A DNA stretch of 64,000 bases from Providencia hangzhouensis (GTDB lineage Bacteria; Pseudomonadota; Gammaproteobacteria; Enterobacterales; Enterobacteriaceae): NCBI RefSeq assembly GCF_029193595.2, contig NZ_CP135052.1, positions 4,340,001 through 4,404,000 of the forward strand, read 5' to 3'. Made by a program: the position numbers and the translations under genes. Positions 13,168 through 23,928 of the stretch are shown here, piece by piece. The notes below the pieces were generated by a model. The model made no database searches and was not told the origin of the DNA. It saw only the letters and a list, made by a program, of their open reading frames with translations. Each line of letters starts with the position of its first letter. The first letter of the stretch is position 1.

Positions 13168-14073
13168 TTAAACTCTATTTTTATAATAGTTATCCATTGA
13201 GTTATAGATGGTCTCAGCTAATTGTTCATAGCGCCCACGTAACGGTGAACCCGGGCGATAAACTAATACAATTGTACGTTTCGGCTCAGGCTCAATACAA
13301 TTTAAATAACATACCCCATCACGACAAACTTCATTTGGTACCGATAAATCAGGTAAAAGTGTAATTCCACTCCCTGCGGCCACCATATTTCTTAACGTTT
13401 CTAAGCTCGTTGCCCTGAAGTGTGTGTCTTCCTTCGCGCCCGCTTGGAAGCAGAAGCCCATCGCTTGGTCACGTAAACAGTGGCCATCTTCTAACATTAA
13501 TAGCTTTTCACCTGACAACTCACTCATTTCAATCGTATCACGATCATGCCATGGGTGACTCTCATAAATAGCCAGTTTCATCGGTTCTTCGAATAACGGA
13601 ACAACAATAAAAGGTTCCGTTTCTTTAACTTCCGCTAAAATAGCGCAATCTAATTTACCGCTGTCTAACTGAGCTAATAATTGCTGAGTTTGCGCTTCAT
13701 GCAAATAGATTTCTAATTTCGGATGAGCTTGGTGCAATTGCGGAATAATATGAGGTAATAGATATGGCGCAACCGTTGGGATTAAACCAATATGTAATGG
13801 GCCCGACATGCTTTCCCCTTGGAGGGCGGCCATTTCTTGTAATACTTTAATTTCACGCAAAATAGTACGGGCTTGTTCAACCAATAATAAACCTTGTTGA
13901 GTGAAAAGAACTTTGCGGCTGGTTCTTTCTAACAACATAACGCCAAGTTCTTCTTCTAATTTACGAATTTGGCCACTAAGAGTAGGTTGGCTAACATGAC
14001 AAGAATCCGCGGCACGTCTAAAATGTTTATGTTCGGCGAGTGCGACAAGGTACTCTAAATCTCGAATATTCAT
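13168..14073 (-). CDS. oxyR: Hydrogen-peroxide sensing regulator OxyR
   Basis: OxyR is a LysR-type activator of peroxide defence genes. The 301-residue protein has the N-terminal winged helix-turn-helix (MNIRDLEYLVALAEHKHF, CHVSQPTLSGQIRKLEEELG). A substrate-binding-like regulatory domain carries the two redox cysteines nine residues apart in GHCLRDQAMGFC, equivalent to C199 and C208 of E. coli. The start is set by AAAGGA upstream of the ATG and by homology. In E. coli the divergent small RNA oxyS lies upstream; I could not recognise one here. Confidence 0.97.
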   Translation of the reverse strand: MNIRDLEYLVALAEHKHFRRAADSCHVSQPTLSGQIRKLEEELGVMLLERTSRKVLFTQQGLLLVEQARTILREIKVLQEMAALQGESMSGPLHIGLIPTVAPYLLPHIIPQLHQAHPKLEIYLHEAQTQQLLAQLDSGKLDCAILAEVKETEPFIVVPLFEEPMKLAIYESHPWHDRDTIEMSELSGEKLLMLEDGHCLRDQAMGFCFQAGAKEDTHFRATSLETLRNMVAAGSGITLLPDLSVPNEVCRDGVCYLNCIEPEPKRTIVLVYRPGSPLRGRYEQLAETIYNSMDNYYKNRV

Positions 14074-15513
14074 ATTTCTTTTCCTTTCGTGAATTCTCTG
14101 TCAAACCAAAGATAGATAATACCAATCACTATATCGATATTGTTTTGTTTTATCTATTGATAAATTGAAAAATAGGGAGAAAACCTCATTTTCTGTACAA
14201 AACCCGCAATAAAATGAAATAAAATGTAATATTTAGAAACAAAATGTGTCATTATTTACCCTCCTGTTATTTACAAAGAAAGCACAACACCAGAAAAACA
14301 TTAAGTTTTACTTATCATACTTAAAACAGTATTAAATATAAGTGTAAACTCTACTTAAGATCGATATTAAAGTAAAAATCCAATTGACCAACCTCAAAAA
14401 CATTTCAAGCTAGTACATGGATGCGATCTTAAAAAAAGAAGAAGTAATTTTTTTAAATTTGCATTAATTTATTATTTTAGTTTTATAATTTCATGAGTGA
14501 AAATAACGTCATGTATAAAGTCCTTTAAAATCTTACACATAATTACACACACTTTTATTGTGGATAAACTCAAAATAACACCCTATATTTATTATAAGAA
14601 AAAAAAGCATAGAACAGCATCAATTCAAATTAATAGTTTTATATAGTCACCTAACTTCTGCAATATCCTCATCAATGATGATAATACGGGGGGCTAAATA
14701 CTATGAACACTATTATCAGCTTTACCTTCCCCATAAATGATCTAAATAGCAAACAAAGTTATTACAGAAAACCACAAGCATGCCGATATAAGATATGCAT
14801 GTATATGATGAGCAGTGATACAAGCATAAGTTTGAAAACTGCACATACCAATAAAAATCCTCTAGGGGGTATAACAACATAAATAGGTAATTCAAAATAC
14901 TGATGAATACCAATATGAATGAGGTAATAAAAATGAAGAGTAAAAGCATCAAATACCAATTCAAGTATCGAAAACATAATTTAGAGCAATACTGAAACGT
15001 TTTCATTAATAATAAGGTGGTATTAACCAATATTATTTTGGAAACAAAGAACATCACTCTCCAAAGGTTTAAAAAAGAAATCACAATGCCTTATTTCTGA
15101 AACATTTTGTCATATTCATTTTCACTTTCAATTAAACTTTGTAAATTTGTATTTAAAAACAAATTAAAAATCTCAATATAACAGCCATTTTTTATATCTA
15201 AAAATGAATATATTCAAGGCGGCTTTAAAAAACGCCACAATAGATTAAACCACCCAAAAGGGGGGTTTTGATGCAAACACAGAACATTAAACACTAACAA
15301 GCCAAATTTAACGGAATATTGTAAATATAAATCATTAAAAAATGACCCTAGAGATATATTAAAGCAGGTCATTTAGAATTATATTTTAATACATTTTTAG
15401 CTTTTAGATTTACACCTTTTTAGAGTTTTTCATTTTATAATTCTTCCCATAGCAAGATATATGAAAACTTAAACAAACCGAATTACAGAAATTTGAAATT
15501 AGGAGCAAACATT
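14074..15513. other. AT-rich intergenic segment between oxyR and the fimbrillin-like pair
   Basis: About 1.4 kb of very AT-rich DNA without a convincing gene. It contains the oxyR promoter, a doubtful minus-strand ORF (separate entry) and a hairpin AACCACCC-aaaa-GGGGGGTT at about 15248-15268 that could terminate transcription on the plus strand. Composition differs from the flanking core genes and suggests acquired or decaying DNA. Confidence 0.6.
14722..15084 (-). CDS. Doubtful small hydrophobic ORF
   Basis: I do not recognise this. A GTG-initiated frame of 120 codons encodes a very hydrophobic, phenylalanine/leucine/tyrosine-rich sequence with about three possible membrane segments. AAGG lies only 4 bp before the GTG. 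A second frame (ATG at 14977 to 14762, 71 codons) overlaps it and looks at least as protein-like (for example FELPIYVVIPPRGFLLV), but has no ribosome site. Possible explanations are a frameshifted remnant of a small membrane or immunity-type protein, or chance open frames in AT-rich DNA. Confidence 0.2.
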   Translation of the reverse strand: MISFLNLWRVMFFVSKIILVNTTLLLMKTFQYCSKLCFRYLNWYLMLLLFIFITSFILVFISILNYLFMLLYPLEDFYWYVQFSNLCLYHCSSYTCISYIGMLVVFCNNFVCYLDHLWGR

Positions 15514-15852
15514 ATGACTATTAAAAAGATCACTTCAGTATTAACTTTAACTTTCGCTTTAGCTGCAACATCATTCTTTACTACGAATGTACAAGCTGAA
15601 GGAAATCAAACAACCATTACTTTTAAAGCCATGATTGTCTCTCCACCATGTACCTATGACATTAATCAAAACAACACAACTTTGAATTGTTTTAATAATG
15701 AAAAAAACAAAATGGAATCTAGCCCAATTAATTTTTCCAAAGAGAAAAAATCACCAGAATGGAAAGAATTAAATGGAAGCACGAGTATTTACCAATTCAA
15801 TTGGACTAATAAAGAAAAAGGATATGCATTATTATCCGTGCAACACGCTTAA
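15514..15852 (+). CDS. Small secreted fimbrillin-like protein A
   Basis: A 112-residue protein with a clear Sec signal peptide (MTIKKITSVLTLTFALAATS, cleavage near VQA/EG). The mature part opens with TITFKAMIVSPPCT, similar to the first strand of type 1 pilins (GxIxFxGxVxxxxC). A second cysteine follows 13 residues later (LNCFNN). At about 85 mature residues it is too short for a full pilin domain. ATG 15514 is chosen over 15493 because TTAGGAG lies about 9 bp upstream and the signal peptide starts there. It is paralogous to the next gene. No chaperone or usher is nearby. Function unknown. Confidence 0.75.
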   Translation: MTIKKITSVLTLTFALAATSFFTTNVQAEGNQTTITFKAMIVSPPCTYDINQNNTTLNCFNNEKNKMESSPINFSKEKKSPEWKELNGSTSIYQFNWTNKEKGYALLSVQHA

Positions 15853-15928
15853 TTAGAAAATAACCCGATTTTAAAAACACATTACATAAACAACTGATTT
15901 AAAACGAATTAAGTTGTAGGGCTCTATT

Positions 15929-16273
15929 ATGCAAAAATCAATAACAGAAAGAGTATTTAATCGTTCATTAACAGCTTTAATATTAGTTTTAGCATTCAGT
16001 ACATTCAATACCTATGCGAACCAAAGCCCAGAATCAGGCACTATTAGCTTCAATGGCGCAGTGGTTCACCCAACTTGTACGAATGCTGTCTCTGATACAC
16101 ATATTAAATTGAGTTGCTTGAATAATACTGAGTCTACAATGACAAATATTGGGCTAAATAATATTACTCAAGGAAAAGATTGGAACGTTATTAATGATGG
16201 TCGAAATGAATACTCATACAATTGGATCAATGAGGAGAAGCAATTAAGAATGTTAACCATTAAATATATTTAA
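15929..16273 (+). CDS. Small secreted fimbrillin-like protein B
   Basis: A 114-residue protein with an N-terminal signal sequence (cleavage near TYA/NQ). The mature start GTISFNGAVVHPTCT closely resembles the first strand of type 1 fimbrial subunits. A second cysteine follows in LSCLNN. It aligns with the preceding protein in cysteine positions and in the ending (YNWINEEKQLRMLTIKYI versus FNWTNKEKGYALLSVQHA), so the two arose by tandem duplication. The gap is 76 bp and the pair likely forms one transcript ending at the hairpin near 16300. Role unknown: an orphan adhesin fragment, a periplasmic binding protein, or a pilin-capping decoy are all possible. Confidence 0.75.
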   Translation: MQKSITERVFNRSLTALILVLAFSTFNTYANQSPESGTISFNGAVVHPTCTNAVSDTHIKLSCLNNTESTMTNIGLNNITQGKDWNVINDGRNEYSYNWINEEKQLRMLTIKYI

Positions 16274-16295
16274 AAACAAACGCGTTATGGGAATT

Positions 16296-16322
16296 GGGGT
16301 AGTCATGCTACCCCCCATTTTT
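16296..16322 (+). terminator. Terminator after the fimbrillin-like pair
   Basis: Stem GGGGTAG / CTACCCC with a 5-nt loop, followed by CCATTTTTAT on the plus strand. It lies between the convergent secreted-protein pair and argH and may serve both directions. Confidence 0.75.
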
Positions 16323-16337
16323 ATCTTCTATAACCGA

Positions 16338-17714
16338 TCACAGTTCTAATCGTTTTTTTGCTTCTACAATAGCATTTGCCACTTGTTTCTGAGATACCCC
16401 GCCTTTTGCTAACCGCTTATCTAAACAAGATTGTAGTGATAAAACTTCATAGACATCCAACTGAATAGTGCTACTGAATTTTTGCAAATCACTTAAAGCC
16501 ATTTCCTCTAAAGCTTTACCTTGCCCAATTGCGGCAACAACGGCCTCACCCACAATATGATGCGCTTCACGGAATGGAACACCTTTAGCAACCAGATAAT
16601 CAGCGAGTTCGGTTGCATTCGCATAACCTTGCTTTGCGGCATCTTCACAACGACCACGACGAATTTGAATACCATCAAGAACCAACGCAGCCATGTGCAT
16701 GCAATCTAACCAAGTATCTAATGCATCAAATAGCCCTTCTTTGTCTTCTTGCATATCTTTGTTGTAAGCAAGAGGGAGCCCTTTTAGGGTCATCATCATA
16801 CCTGTCAATGCACCTTGGACACGCCCACATTTTCCACGGATCAATTCCAATGCATCAGGGTTTTTCTTTTGCGGCATGAGTGATGAACCCGATGTCACTT
16901 TGTCTGATAGCTCAACAAAGCCAGCTTCTCCGCTATTAAAGAAAATTAAATCTTCAGCAAAGCGGGATAAATGAACCATACCGATACTTGCGTTCGATAA
17001 TAGTTCAAGAACGTGGTCTCTATCTGATACTGTATCCAAGCTATTACGCGTTGCAGAAGCAAAACCTAACCAAGAGGCAAGCTGCTCACGGTCGATATCA
17101 TAAGCCGTTCCTGCTAATGCCCCACACCCTAATGGGCTGACATCTAAACGTTTTAAGGTATCTTTTAAACGGCTTTCGTCACGCGCTAGCATTTCGCTAT
17201 AGGCTAAACACCAGTGGGCAAATGTCACCGGTTGGGCACGTTGTAAATGGGTATAACCTGGCATTACTGCATCTTGGTTATTTTCTGCGGTGATGACCAA
17301 CGCTTTTTGTAATTCGGTTACCGCTTCAAGTAGCAACGCAACTTGGTCTTTACACCACAATTTTAAATCTGTTGCCACTTGGTCATTACGGCTACGACCG
17401 GTATGTAATTTTTTCCCTAAATCACCAACTTTATCAATCAGCTTACCTTCAACCCAGCTATGAATATCTTCTGCGTCACTTTGCAGGATAATTTCAGGGT
17501 TATCTTGCACTTCTTTCAGTAAGGAGTTTAGCGCTTGTTCTAAAGTTTGTTGTTCGCTATCAGACAATACACCAACTGTTACTAGTGATTTTGACCATGC
17601 GACTGAGCCGATAATATCTTGTTGCGCCAGGCGATAATCGAAACGCAATGAATCATTAAACTGTTTGAACCGTTGATCCGCTTGCTGACTAAAACGTCCA
17701 CCCCAAAGTGCCAT
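16338..17714 (-). CDS. argH: Argininosuccinate lyase ArgH
   Basis: ArgH splits argininosuccinate into arginine and fumarate, the last step of arginine synthesis, in the cytoplasm. The 458-residue protein belongs to the fumarase/aspartase superfamily and shows the signature [12 protein letters not shown] with the catalytic serine loop. [14 protein letters not shown] and the TxxH segment [14 protein letters not shown] are also present. AGGGA precedes the ATG. It is the last gene of argCBGH, 78 bp after argG, with a hairpin in that gap. Confidence 0.97.
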   Translation of the reverse strand: MALWGGRFSQQADQRFKQFNDSLRFDYRLAQQDIIGSVAWSKSLVTVGVLSDSEQQTLEQALNSLLKEVQDNPEIILQSDAEDIHSWVEGKLIDKVGDLGKKLHTGRSRNDQVATDLKLWCKDQVALLLEAVTELQKALVITAENNQDAVMPGYTHLQRAQPVTFAHWCLAYSEMLARDESRLKDTLKRLDVSPLGCGALAGTAYDIDREQLASWLGFASATRNSLDTVSDRDHVLELLSNASIGMVHLSRFAEDLIFFNSGEAGFVELSDKVTSGSSLMPQKKNPDALELIRGKCGRVQGALTGMMMTLKGLPLAYNKDMQEDKEGLFDALDTWLDCMHMAALVLDGIQIRRGRCEDAAKQGYANATELADYLVAKGVPFREAHHIVGEAVVAAIGQGKALEEMALSDLQKFSSTIQLDVYEVLSLQSCLDKRLAKGGVSQKQVANAIVEAKKRLEL

Positions 17715-17751
17715 AACTAATCCCTACCTGATTGATAAAATAAGTTTTTAA

Positions 17752-17777
17752 CCCCGACAGCAGTCTTGGCTGCCGGG
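17752..17777 (-). other. Hairpin in the argG-argH gap
   Basis: On the minus strand CCCGGCAG pairs with CTGTCGGG (one G-T pair) around a 10-nt loop. The following TTAAAAACTTATTTT is only mildly T-rich, so this may be a partial attenuator or an mRNA processing stem that sets the argH level. Confidence 0.5.
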
Positions 17778-17792
17778 AGACTACTATTTGAT

Positions 17793-19013
17793 TTATTTCG
17801 CTTTGTTTTGTTCTTTCAGCGCACGGATACGTGAAGACAGCGAGTAAAGACGAATAAACCCACCTGCATGACTGTGGTCATAAACTTCATCTTCACCAAA
17901 TGTGGCAAATTCTTCAGAATACAGGCTCTTATCCGCTTTTTTCTGAATCGCAGTCACTTGCCCTTTATATAATTTCAGAACAACTTCCCCTGTCACATCT
18001 TGTGCTAATGATTCAGCAGCCGCTTGCAGCGAGTGACGTAGTGGTGCGAACCAACGGCCATCATAAACCACATATGACATTTCTAAGCCGAGTTGCTCAC
18101 GCCATTTGTAGCTGTCACGGTCAAGAACCAGTTGTTCAATACCACGTAATGCCGCCATCATAATGGTGCCTCCCGGGGTTTCATAGCAACCACGAGATTT
18201 CATACCCACTAAACGGTTTTCAACGATATCAATACGGCCCACTCCATGTTTTGCACCTAAAGTATTTAATGCTTCTAAACAGCCAAGTGGAGACAATGCT
18301 TGACCATTTACCGAAACGACTTCACCGTGTTTGACACCAACGGTAACTAATTCAGCTTCATCTGGTGCATCTTGCGGATCGACAGTCCATACCCAACAAT
18401 CTTGGTTTGCAGCATTCCATGTGCTTTCTAAAACACCACCTTCCGTAGAAATGTGCCATGCGTTTTCATCACGGCTGTAGATTTTTTCAAGGCTAGCTGT
18501 TGTTGGAATATTACGCTCTTTCAGATAATCGAGCAGCGCTTCACGGGAACGTAAGTCCCACTCACGCCATGGTGCAACCACTTGTAACTGTGGTGCTAAT
18601 GCCGTATAGGTGCTTTCGAAACGCACTTGGTCATTACCTTTACCTGTTGCGCCATGGGCAACAGCATCTGCACCCACTTTTAAGGCAATTTCAACTTGCG
18701 CTTTAGCAATGATTGGACGAGCCATTGACGTACCTAATAAATAGCTACCTTCATATAGCGCCCCCGTTTTCAATACAGGGTAAATATATTCTTTGATGAA
18801 CTCTTCACGTAAATCGACGACATAGCACTCGGATGCACCTGATTGTAGAGCTTTTTTCTCTACGCCTACTAAATCTTCACGGTCTTGCCCCACATCCGCA
18901 ACGAAGGCCACGACTTCGCAATCGTCATAGTTTTCTTTTAGCCATGGAATAATTGCTGATGTATCCAGGCCACCTGAATATGCTAATACAATCTTTTTAA
19001 TGCCCTTTTTCAT
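17793..19013 (-). CDS. argG: Argininosuccinate synthase ArgG
   Basis: ArgG joins citrulline and aspartate with ATP to form argininosuccinate. The 406-residue protein has the PP-loop [15 protein letters not shown] at the N-terminus and the conserved [12 protein letters not shown] and [11 protein letters not shown] motifs. Its length and motifs are those of the common 400-residue bacterial type, unlike the 447-residue E. coli enzyme, which is encoded elsewhere. It lies inside the arg operon between argB and argH. Start supported by AGGT and homology. Confidence 0.96.
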   Translation of the reverse strand: MKKGIKKIVLAYSGGLDTSAIIPWLKENYDDCEVVAFVADVGQDREDLVGVEKKALQSGASECYVVDLREEFIKEYIYPVLKTGALYEGSYLLGTSMARPIIAKAQVEIALKVGADAVAHGATGKGNDQVRFESTYTALAPQLQVVAPWREWDLRSREALLDYLKERNIPTTASLEKIYSRDENAWHISTEGGVLESTWNAANQDCWVWTVDPQDAPDEAELVTVGVKHGEVVSVNGQALSPLGCLEALNTLGAKHGVGRIDIVENRLVGMKSRGCYETPGGTIMMAALRGIEQLVLDRDSYKWREQLGLEMSYVVYDGRWFAPLRHSLQAAAESLAQDVTGEVVLKLYKGQVTAIQKKADKSLYSEEFATFGEDEVYDHSHAGGFIRLYSLSSRIRALKEQNKAK

Positions 19014-19057
19014 AACGTACCTATCCGCTCAATTAATATAGTTATTCCATGGCTCAT

Positions 19058-19834
19058 TTATGATGCCAAGATCCGTGTTCCGATTGCTGTTCCATTAAAC
19101 AGCTCGGGAAGTTGTTCTGCATGACGCCAACTTGCGATATCAACAGAGCGTTGTAAGGCTGCCGCAGCGTCTAACGCCGCATTGACCTTCACAATCATTC
19201 CATCGGTAATAATTCCCTGCTCAATGAGCTTTTGCGCTTTTTGCGTCGTCATTTCGTCAATTTTTTGGCCTTTACCATCCAAAATACCGCTCACATCAGA
19301 CAGTAAAACCAAATCTGCGTTTAAGGCTTGGGCGATAGCGGTTGCAGCTTGGTCCGCATTTACATTCATCAACTCACCTTCTGGTGTGATACCTATAGAG
19401 CTGATAATGGGTAAATAGCCCGCACCCAGCAATAATTTCAATAAGTTCGCATCGCCAGGTTTGGCATCACCGACGTGACCTAATTCTTCGTTTAATTGAG
19501 TCACTGTGGCACTTTGCCCATCACCGAGAGAAAGCCCTATGGCTGGAAGTTGATACTTCGTTGCCCATGCCAGTAATGTTTTATTCGCCGTACCCGCTAA
19601 TGCCCCTGTAATGATATCGATTTGGTCTGCTGGCGTGACTCGTAACCCTTGCTTTTTAACAACAGGTAATTGCAGTTTTTGCATCAATTCATCAACTAAA
19701 CAGCCACCGCCATGTACAATCACCAACTCACGTTGATGTGCTTGCCGATAGGTTTGAATCGCTGTAAATAATTTTTCAAGTGCCTCGACGCTATCAAGTA
19801 ACACTCCGCCCAATTTAATCACTAAGGGTTGCAT
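19058..19834 (-). CDS. argB: Acetylglutamate kinase ArgB
   Basis: ArgB phosphorylates N-acetylglutamate, the second step of ornithine/arginine synthesis. The 258-residue protein equals E. coli ArgB in length. It has the amino-acid kinase motifs [36 protein letters not shown], the [13 protein letters not shown] segment and [12 protein letters not shown]. It lacks the N-terminal helix of arginine-inhibited enzymes, as in E. coli. It starts 14 bp after argC and is co-transcribed with it. Confidence 0.97.
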   Translation of the reverse strand: MQPLVIKLGGVLLDSVEALEKLFTAIQTYRQAHQRELVIVHGGGCLVDELMQKLQLPVVKKQGLRVTPADQIDIITGALAGTANKTLLAWATKYQLPAIGLSLGDGQSATVTQLNEELGHVGDAKPGDANLLKLLLGAGYLPIISSIGITPEGELMNVNADQAATAIAQALNADLVLLSDVSGILDGKGQKIDEMTTQKAQKLIEQGIITDGMIVKVNAALDAAAALQRSVDIASWRHAEQLPELFNGTAIGTRILAS

Positions 19835-19848
19835 GGGGTTAATCCTTC

Positions 19849-20853
19849 TTAAAATAAAGACTGAGTTTCAGCAAAACCAAAACGAATATTCATGCACTGA
19901 ACGGCTTGTGCTGCCGCACCTTTGAGTAGGTTATCTTCTGTACCTACTAAAATCAGGTGTTCACCATTCAATACATAGCCAATATCACAAAACGGTGTCC
20001 CCACTACCGATTTCAATGCAGGAACGCCTTTTTCATATAACCGCACTAACGGTTTATTTTGATAAGCATCTTTAAACGTTTGTGTGATTTTTTCTGCCGA
20101 AACACCCGCTTTTACTTTGCACGTAATCGTTGCAAGGATGCCTCGAGAGAAATTGCCTAAATGTGGTGTGAAAATAACCTCTCTTCCCAAGTGAGTCGCA
20201 ATTTCTGGCTGATGGCGATGAGTAAAGATGCCATAAGGTTGCAAACTCACTTCACAAAAGCTGTTAGTCATCGAGGCTTTACGGCCTGCTCCAGAGACTC
20301 CGCTGGTGGCATTAATCACTGGCCACATAGCTTCATCTAGCAAATTGCCTTCAATCAATGGTTTAAGTGCTAATTGGGAAACCGTTGGGTAACACCCTGG
20401 TACTGCGATCAGTTGCGCTTGACGAATTTTATCGGCCTGCCATTCTGCTAAACCGTAAACTGCTTGCATTAGCCATTCAGTATTTGTATGTTCAAAGCCA
20501 TAGTATTGCGTATAGAACGCAGGATCTTGAACACGATAAGCACCCGATAAGTCGAACACAACGCAGCCCGCTTCAAGAAACTGAGGGGCTATGTCGTGGC
20601 TTACTTCATGTGCAGTGGCAAGAAAAACAACATCAATACCTTCCGCTGCTTCTGCGACATCGGTTAATGGCAGAACGGGAAGGTCTATGATGCCTTTATA
20701 CTGAGGATGTAAATCAGAAAAACGTTTATTTGCATCCGCACTTTGCTTCGATACCATCAATCCTTGAAGATTAACTTCAGGATGGCGTTGCAAATAACCG
20801 GCTAATTCTGCTCCAGTATAGCCACTGGCCCCGATAATGAGTGTGTTCAACAT
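19849..20853 (-). CDS. argC: N-acetyl-gamma-glutamyl-phosphate reductase ArgC
   Basis: ArgC reduces N-acetylglutamyl phosphate to the semialdehyde using NADPH. The 334-residue protein has the NADP-binding [16 protein letters not shown], the catalytic cysteine in [17 protein letters not shown], and HRHQPEI with the active-site histidine. It is the first gene of argCBGH, starting about 40 bp from the ARG boxes it shares with divergent argE. Confidence 0.97.
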   Translation of the reverse strand: MLNTLIIGASGYTGAELAGYLQRHPEVNLQGLMVSKQSADANKRFSDLHPQYKGIIDLPVLPLTDVAEAAEGIDVVFLATAHEVSHDIAPQFLEAGCVVFDLSGAYRVQDPAFYTQYYGFEHTNTEWLMQAVYGLAEWQADKIRQAQLIAVPGCYPTVSQLALKPLIEGNLLDEAMWPVINATSGVSGAGRKASMTNSFCEVSLQPYGIFTHRHQPEIATHLGREVIFTPHLGNFSRGILATITCKVKAGVSAEKITQTFKDAYQNKPLVRLYEKGVPALKSVVGTPFCDIGYVLNGEHLILVGTEDNLLKGAAAQAVQCMNIRFGFAETQSLF

Positions 20854-20891
20854 ATGCTTTCTACCTTGTACTCGTGACCCAAACAGTTTAA

Positions 20892-20930
20892 TGTGTATTT
20901 TTATTCAAATAAAGTGCATGAATATTGATA
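20892..20930. promoter_or_regulatory. Pair of ARG boxes (ArgR operator) between argC and argE
   Basis: Two 18-bp imperfect palindromes lie at 20892-20909 (TGTGTATTTTTATTCAAA) and 20913-20930 (AGTGCATGAATATTGATA), separated by exactly 3 bp. This is the standard two-box ArgR operator spaced 21 bp centre to centre (consensus TGAATnnnnATTCA). Placement in the divergent promoter region predicts arginine-dependent repression of both argCBGH and argE. Confidence 0.85.
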
Positions 20931-20955
20931 CTATTATGGATAAAGGCTGTCAACA

Positions 20956-22110
20956 GTGAATATTAAATTACCTGCATTTATTGAGACTTATCGTCAATTA
21001 ATTGCGACTCCATCGATTAGTGCGACTGATTCTCATTTGGACCAGAGCAATAAAGCCCTAGTGGAACTTCTCGGTGGGTGGCTGGAGACGTTAGGTTTTT
21101 CGGTCAACATTCAACCTGTGCCGGAAACGCGAGATAAATATAATTTGCTTGCATCTATTGGTGAAGGAAATGGTGGGCTGATGCTATGCGGCCATACCGA
21201 TACCGTGCCCTTTGATGATGGACGTTGGAGTAAAAACCCGTTTGAGCTAACAGAGCATGACGGCAAGTTATATGGGCTCGGAACCGCAGATATGAAAGGC
21301 TTTTTTGCTTTTATTGTTGATGCGTTACGCGATATGGATTTAACTCAGCTCAAACGCCCACTGCATATATTGGCCACTGCGGATGAAGAAACATCGATGG
21401 CTGGCGCACGTTATTTTGCAGCCAGTACCGCGCTAAGACCGGATTTTGCGATTATTGGTGAGCCGACGTCGTTACAACCGATTCGTGCGCACAAAGGACA
21501 TTTATCAAATGCTATCCGCATTACTGGGCAATCGGGGCATTCTAGTGACCCAGAACGTGGGGTCAATGCCATTGAATTAATGCATGAGTCTATTTCCCAT
21601 TTGATGGACTTACGAAATACGTTAAAAGAACGATTTAACAACCCTGCATTTGTCATTCCCTACCCGACGATGAACTTTGGTCATATTCATGGCGGTGATG
21701 CAGCCAACCGAATTTGTGGTTGTTGTGAATTACACATGGACATTCGCCCACTCCCCGGCCTGACTTTGCAGGACTTAGATGAACTACTCAATGAAGCTCT
21801 TGAGCCTGTTAGTGCCCGTTGGCCAGGTCGCTTGGCGATCGAGCCCATGCATCCGCCGATCCCTGGCTATGAATGCCCAACGGACCACAAGATGGTGGCA
21901 GTAATTGAACAGTTGTTGGGGCAAAAAGCGGATACCGTGAATTACTGTACTGAAGCGCCGTTTATCCAAGAGCTCTGCCCGACGTTGGTTCTTGGCCCTG
22001 GTTCTATTGAGCAAGCACATCAGCCTGATGAATTTATCGATATGCGCTTTATTGAACCTACTCGCCAATTAATTAGCCAAATGGTTGAGCACTTCTGTTT
22101 CACTGAGTAA
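20956..22110 (+). CDS. argE: Acetylornithine deacetylase ArgE
   Basis: ArgE hydrolyses N-acetylornithine to ornithine and acetate. The 384-residue M20-family zinc enzyme has the metal-binding [24 protein letters not shown], the catalytic glutamates in [29 protein letters not shown] and the C-terminal histidine in EQAHQPDEF. It begins with GTG at 20956, giving a length equal to E. coli plus one. The linear pathway with ArgE instead of ArgJ recycling is typical of enterobacteria. Confidence 0.96.
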   Translation: MNIKLPAFIETYRQLIATPSISATDSHLDQSNKALVELLGGWLETLGFSVNIQPVPETRDKYNLLASIGEGNGGLMLCGHTDTVPFDDGRWSKNPFELTEHDGKLYGLGTADMKGFFAFIVDALRDMDLTQLKRPLHILATADEETSMAGARYFAASTALRPDFAIIGEPTSLQPIRAHKGHLSNAIRITGQSGHSSDPERGVNAIELMHESISHLMDLRNTLKERFNNPAFVIPYPTMNFGHIHGGDAANRICGCCELHMDIRPLPGLTLQDLDELLNEALEPVSARWPGRLAIEPMHPPIPGYECPTDHKMVAVIEQLLGQKADTVNYCTEAPFIQELCPTLVLGPGSIEQAHQPDEFIDMRFIEPTRQLISQMVEHFCFTE

Positions 22111-22132
22111 ATCTGACTAGCCATCGATTTAA

Positions 22133-22162
22133 GCGCGACACTGAACAGGGTCGCGTTTTTTA
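22133..22162 (+). terminator. Terminator of argE
   Basis: Stem CGCGAC / GTCGCG with a 10-nt loop followed by a T6 run on the plus strand, 20-50 bp after the argE stop. Confidence 0.75.
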
Positions 22163-22256
22163 TCATGAATTATTTTCCTGTTGCCTTTGAAAAAACCTCA
22201 GCGTCATAATTTAATTTAAGTATTGACTATTGGTACCGATCTGGTAATTTCTATTT

Positions 22257-23223
<967 letters not shown>

Positions 23224-23230
23224 TTTAGTC

Positions 23231-23270
23231 GGATGAGGCGAATATTTTGCCTCATCCCTTTGCTATTTTC
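23231..23270 (+). terminator. Probable terminator of metF
   Basis: Nine-bp stem GGATGAGGC / GCCTCATCC around a 9-nt loop, then CTTTGCTATTTTC. The T tract is interrupted, so strength is uncertain. Confidence 0.65.
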
Positions 23271-23928
23271 TTCTATACTTATAAATATCTTCTATTTCTC
23301 CAGAAAAAAATATCAAATAGCTAGAACTAGTTATTTCTTGTTTAAAAAAGAACCAGTGTCTTTAAGGTAAATATATTAACGTGATATCTAAACTAGTTAG
23401 ATTCGCGAACTACTTTTCCACAATATAACTCATGCTATTATTTTCTTTATATTCAAATTCATTTTGCCACAATAATTATATTTAACGGTTAACGGTATAA
23501 ATTAACTTTAAACATTATGAAAATCAGGGTTTAAATAAAAGTTACATAACTTAACATTATTGAAATATTAGTTTTTTATGAACATTTATTTATTTCCACT
23601 ACATTTTTCGCCCATATAAAATCAAATAAAAACAACTAAAAAGCTAAATACATAGAAATAAAAACCATAAAAATGTAACAATTTAGTTAAATTGAGTGGT
23701 TTTTAGCATCATTTTATGAACACAATCAGCTATTGAGAAAAATTATCTATAACCAAAATAACCATAAACCATCATTCACTCTACTGTTACTTTCTAATTA
23801 TGACGGTTTTCATTAAATTATCTTTTTTATTTGAACACTTTTGAATTTTTAAAAAGACGGCGTATATTTAATATTGAGCTCAAGATTAATAGTATTTAAT
23901 TACCACATGGTCATTGAGGAATTAAAAC
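23271..23928 (+). promoter_or_regulatory. Long AT-rich upstream region of gadB
   Basis: More than 650 bp without an ORF. It is strongly AT-rich, with many A and T tracts typical of H-NS-silenced, environmentally controlled promoters. No specific operator is identified with confidence. In E. coli the gad promoters also have long upstream regulatory regions (GadE, GadX, GadW), but I cannot see a clear GadE box here. Confidence 0.5.

Noticed and set aside
14100..14165. Possible OxyR operator (ATAG/CTAT elements) before oxyR
   Set aside because: ATAG and CTAT are present but their spacing (21 bp across) does not fit the consensus 15-bp unit.
14640..14695. Short minus-strand peptide PRIIIIDEDIAEVR resembling a response-regulator start
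   Set aside because: Only 17 codons bounded by stops; most likely coincidence.
14074..14720. An oxyS-like small RNA divergent from oxyR
   Set aside because: No conserved oxyS segments or clear terminator with a preceding stem were seen; a covariance search would be needed.
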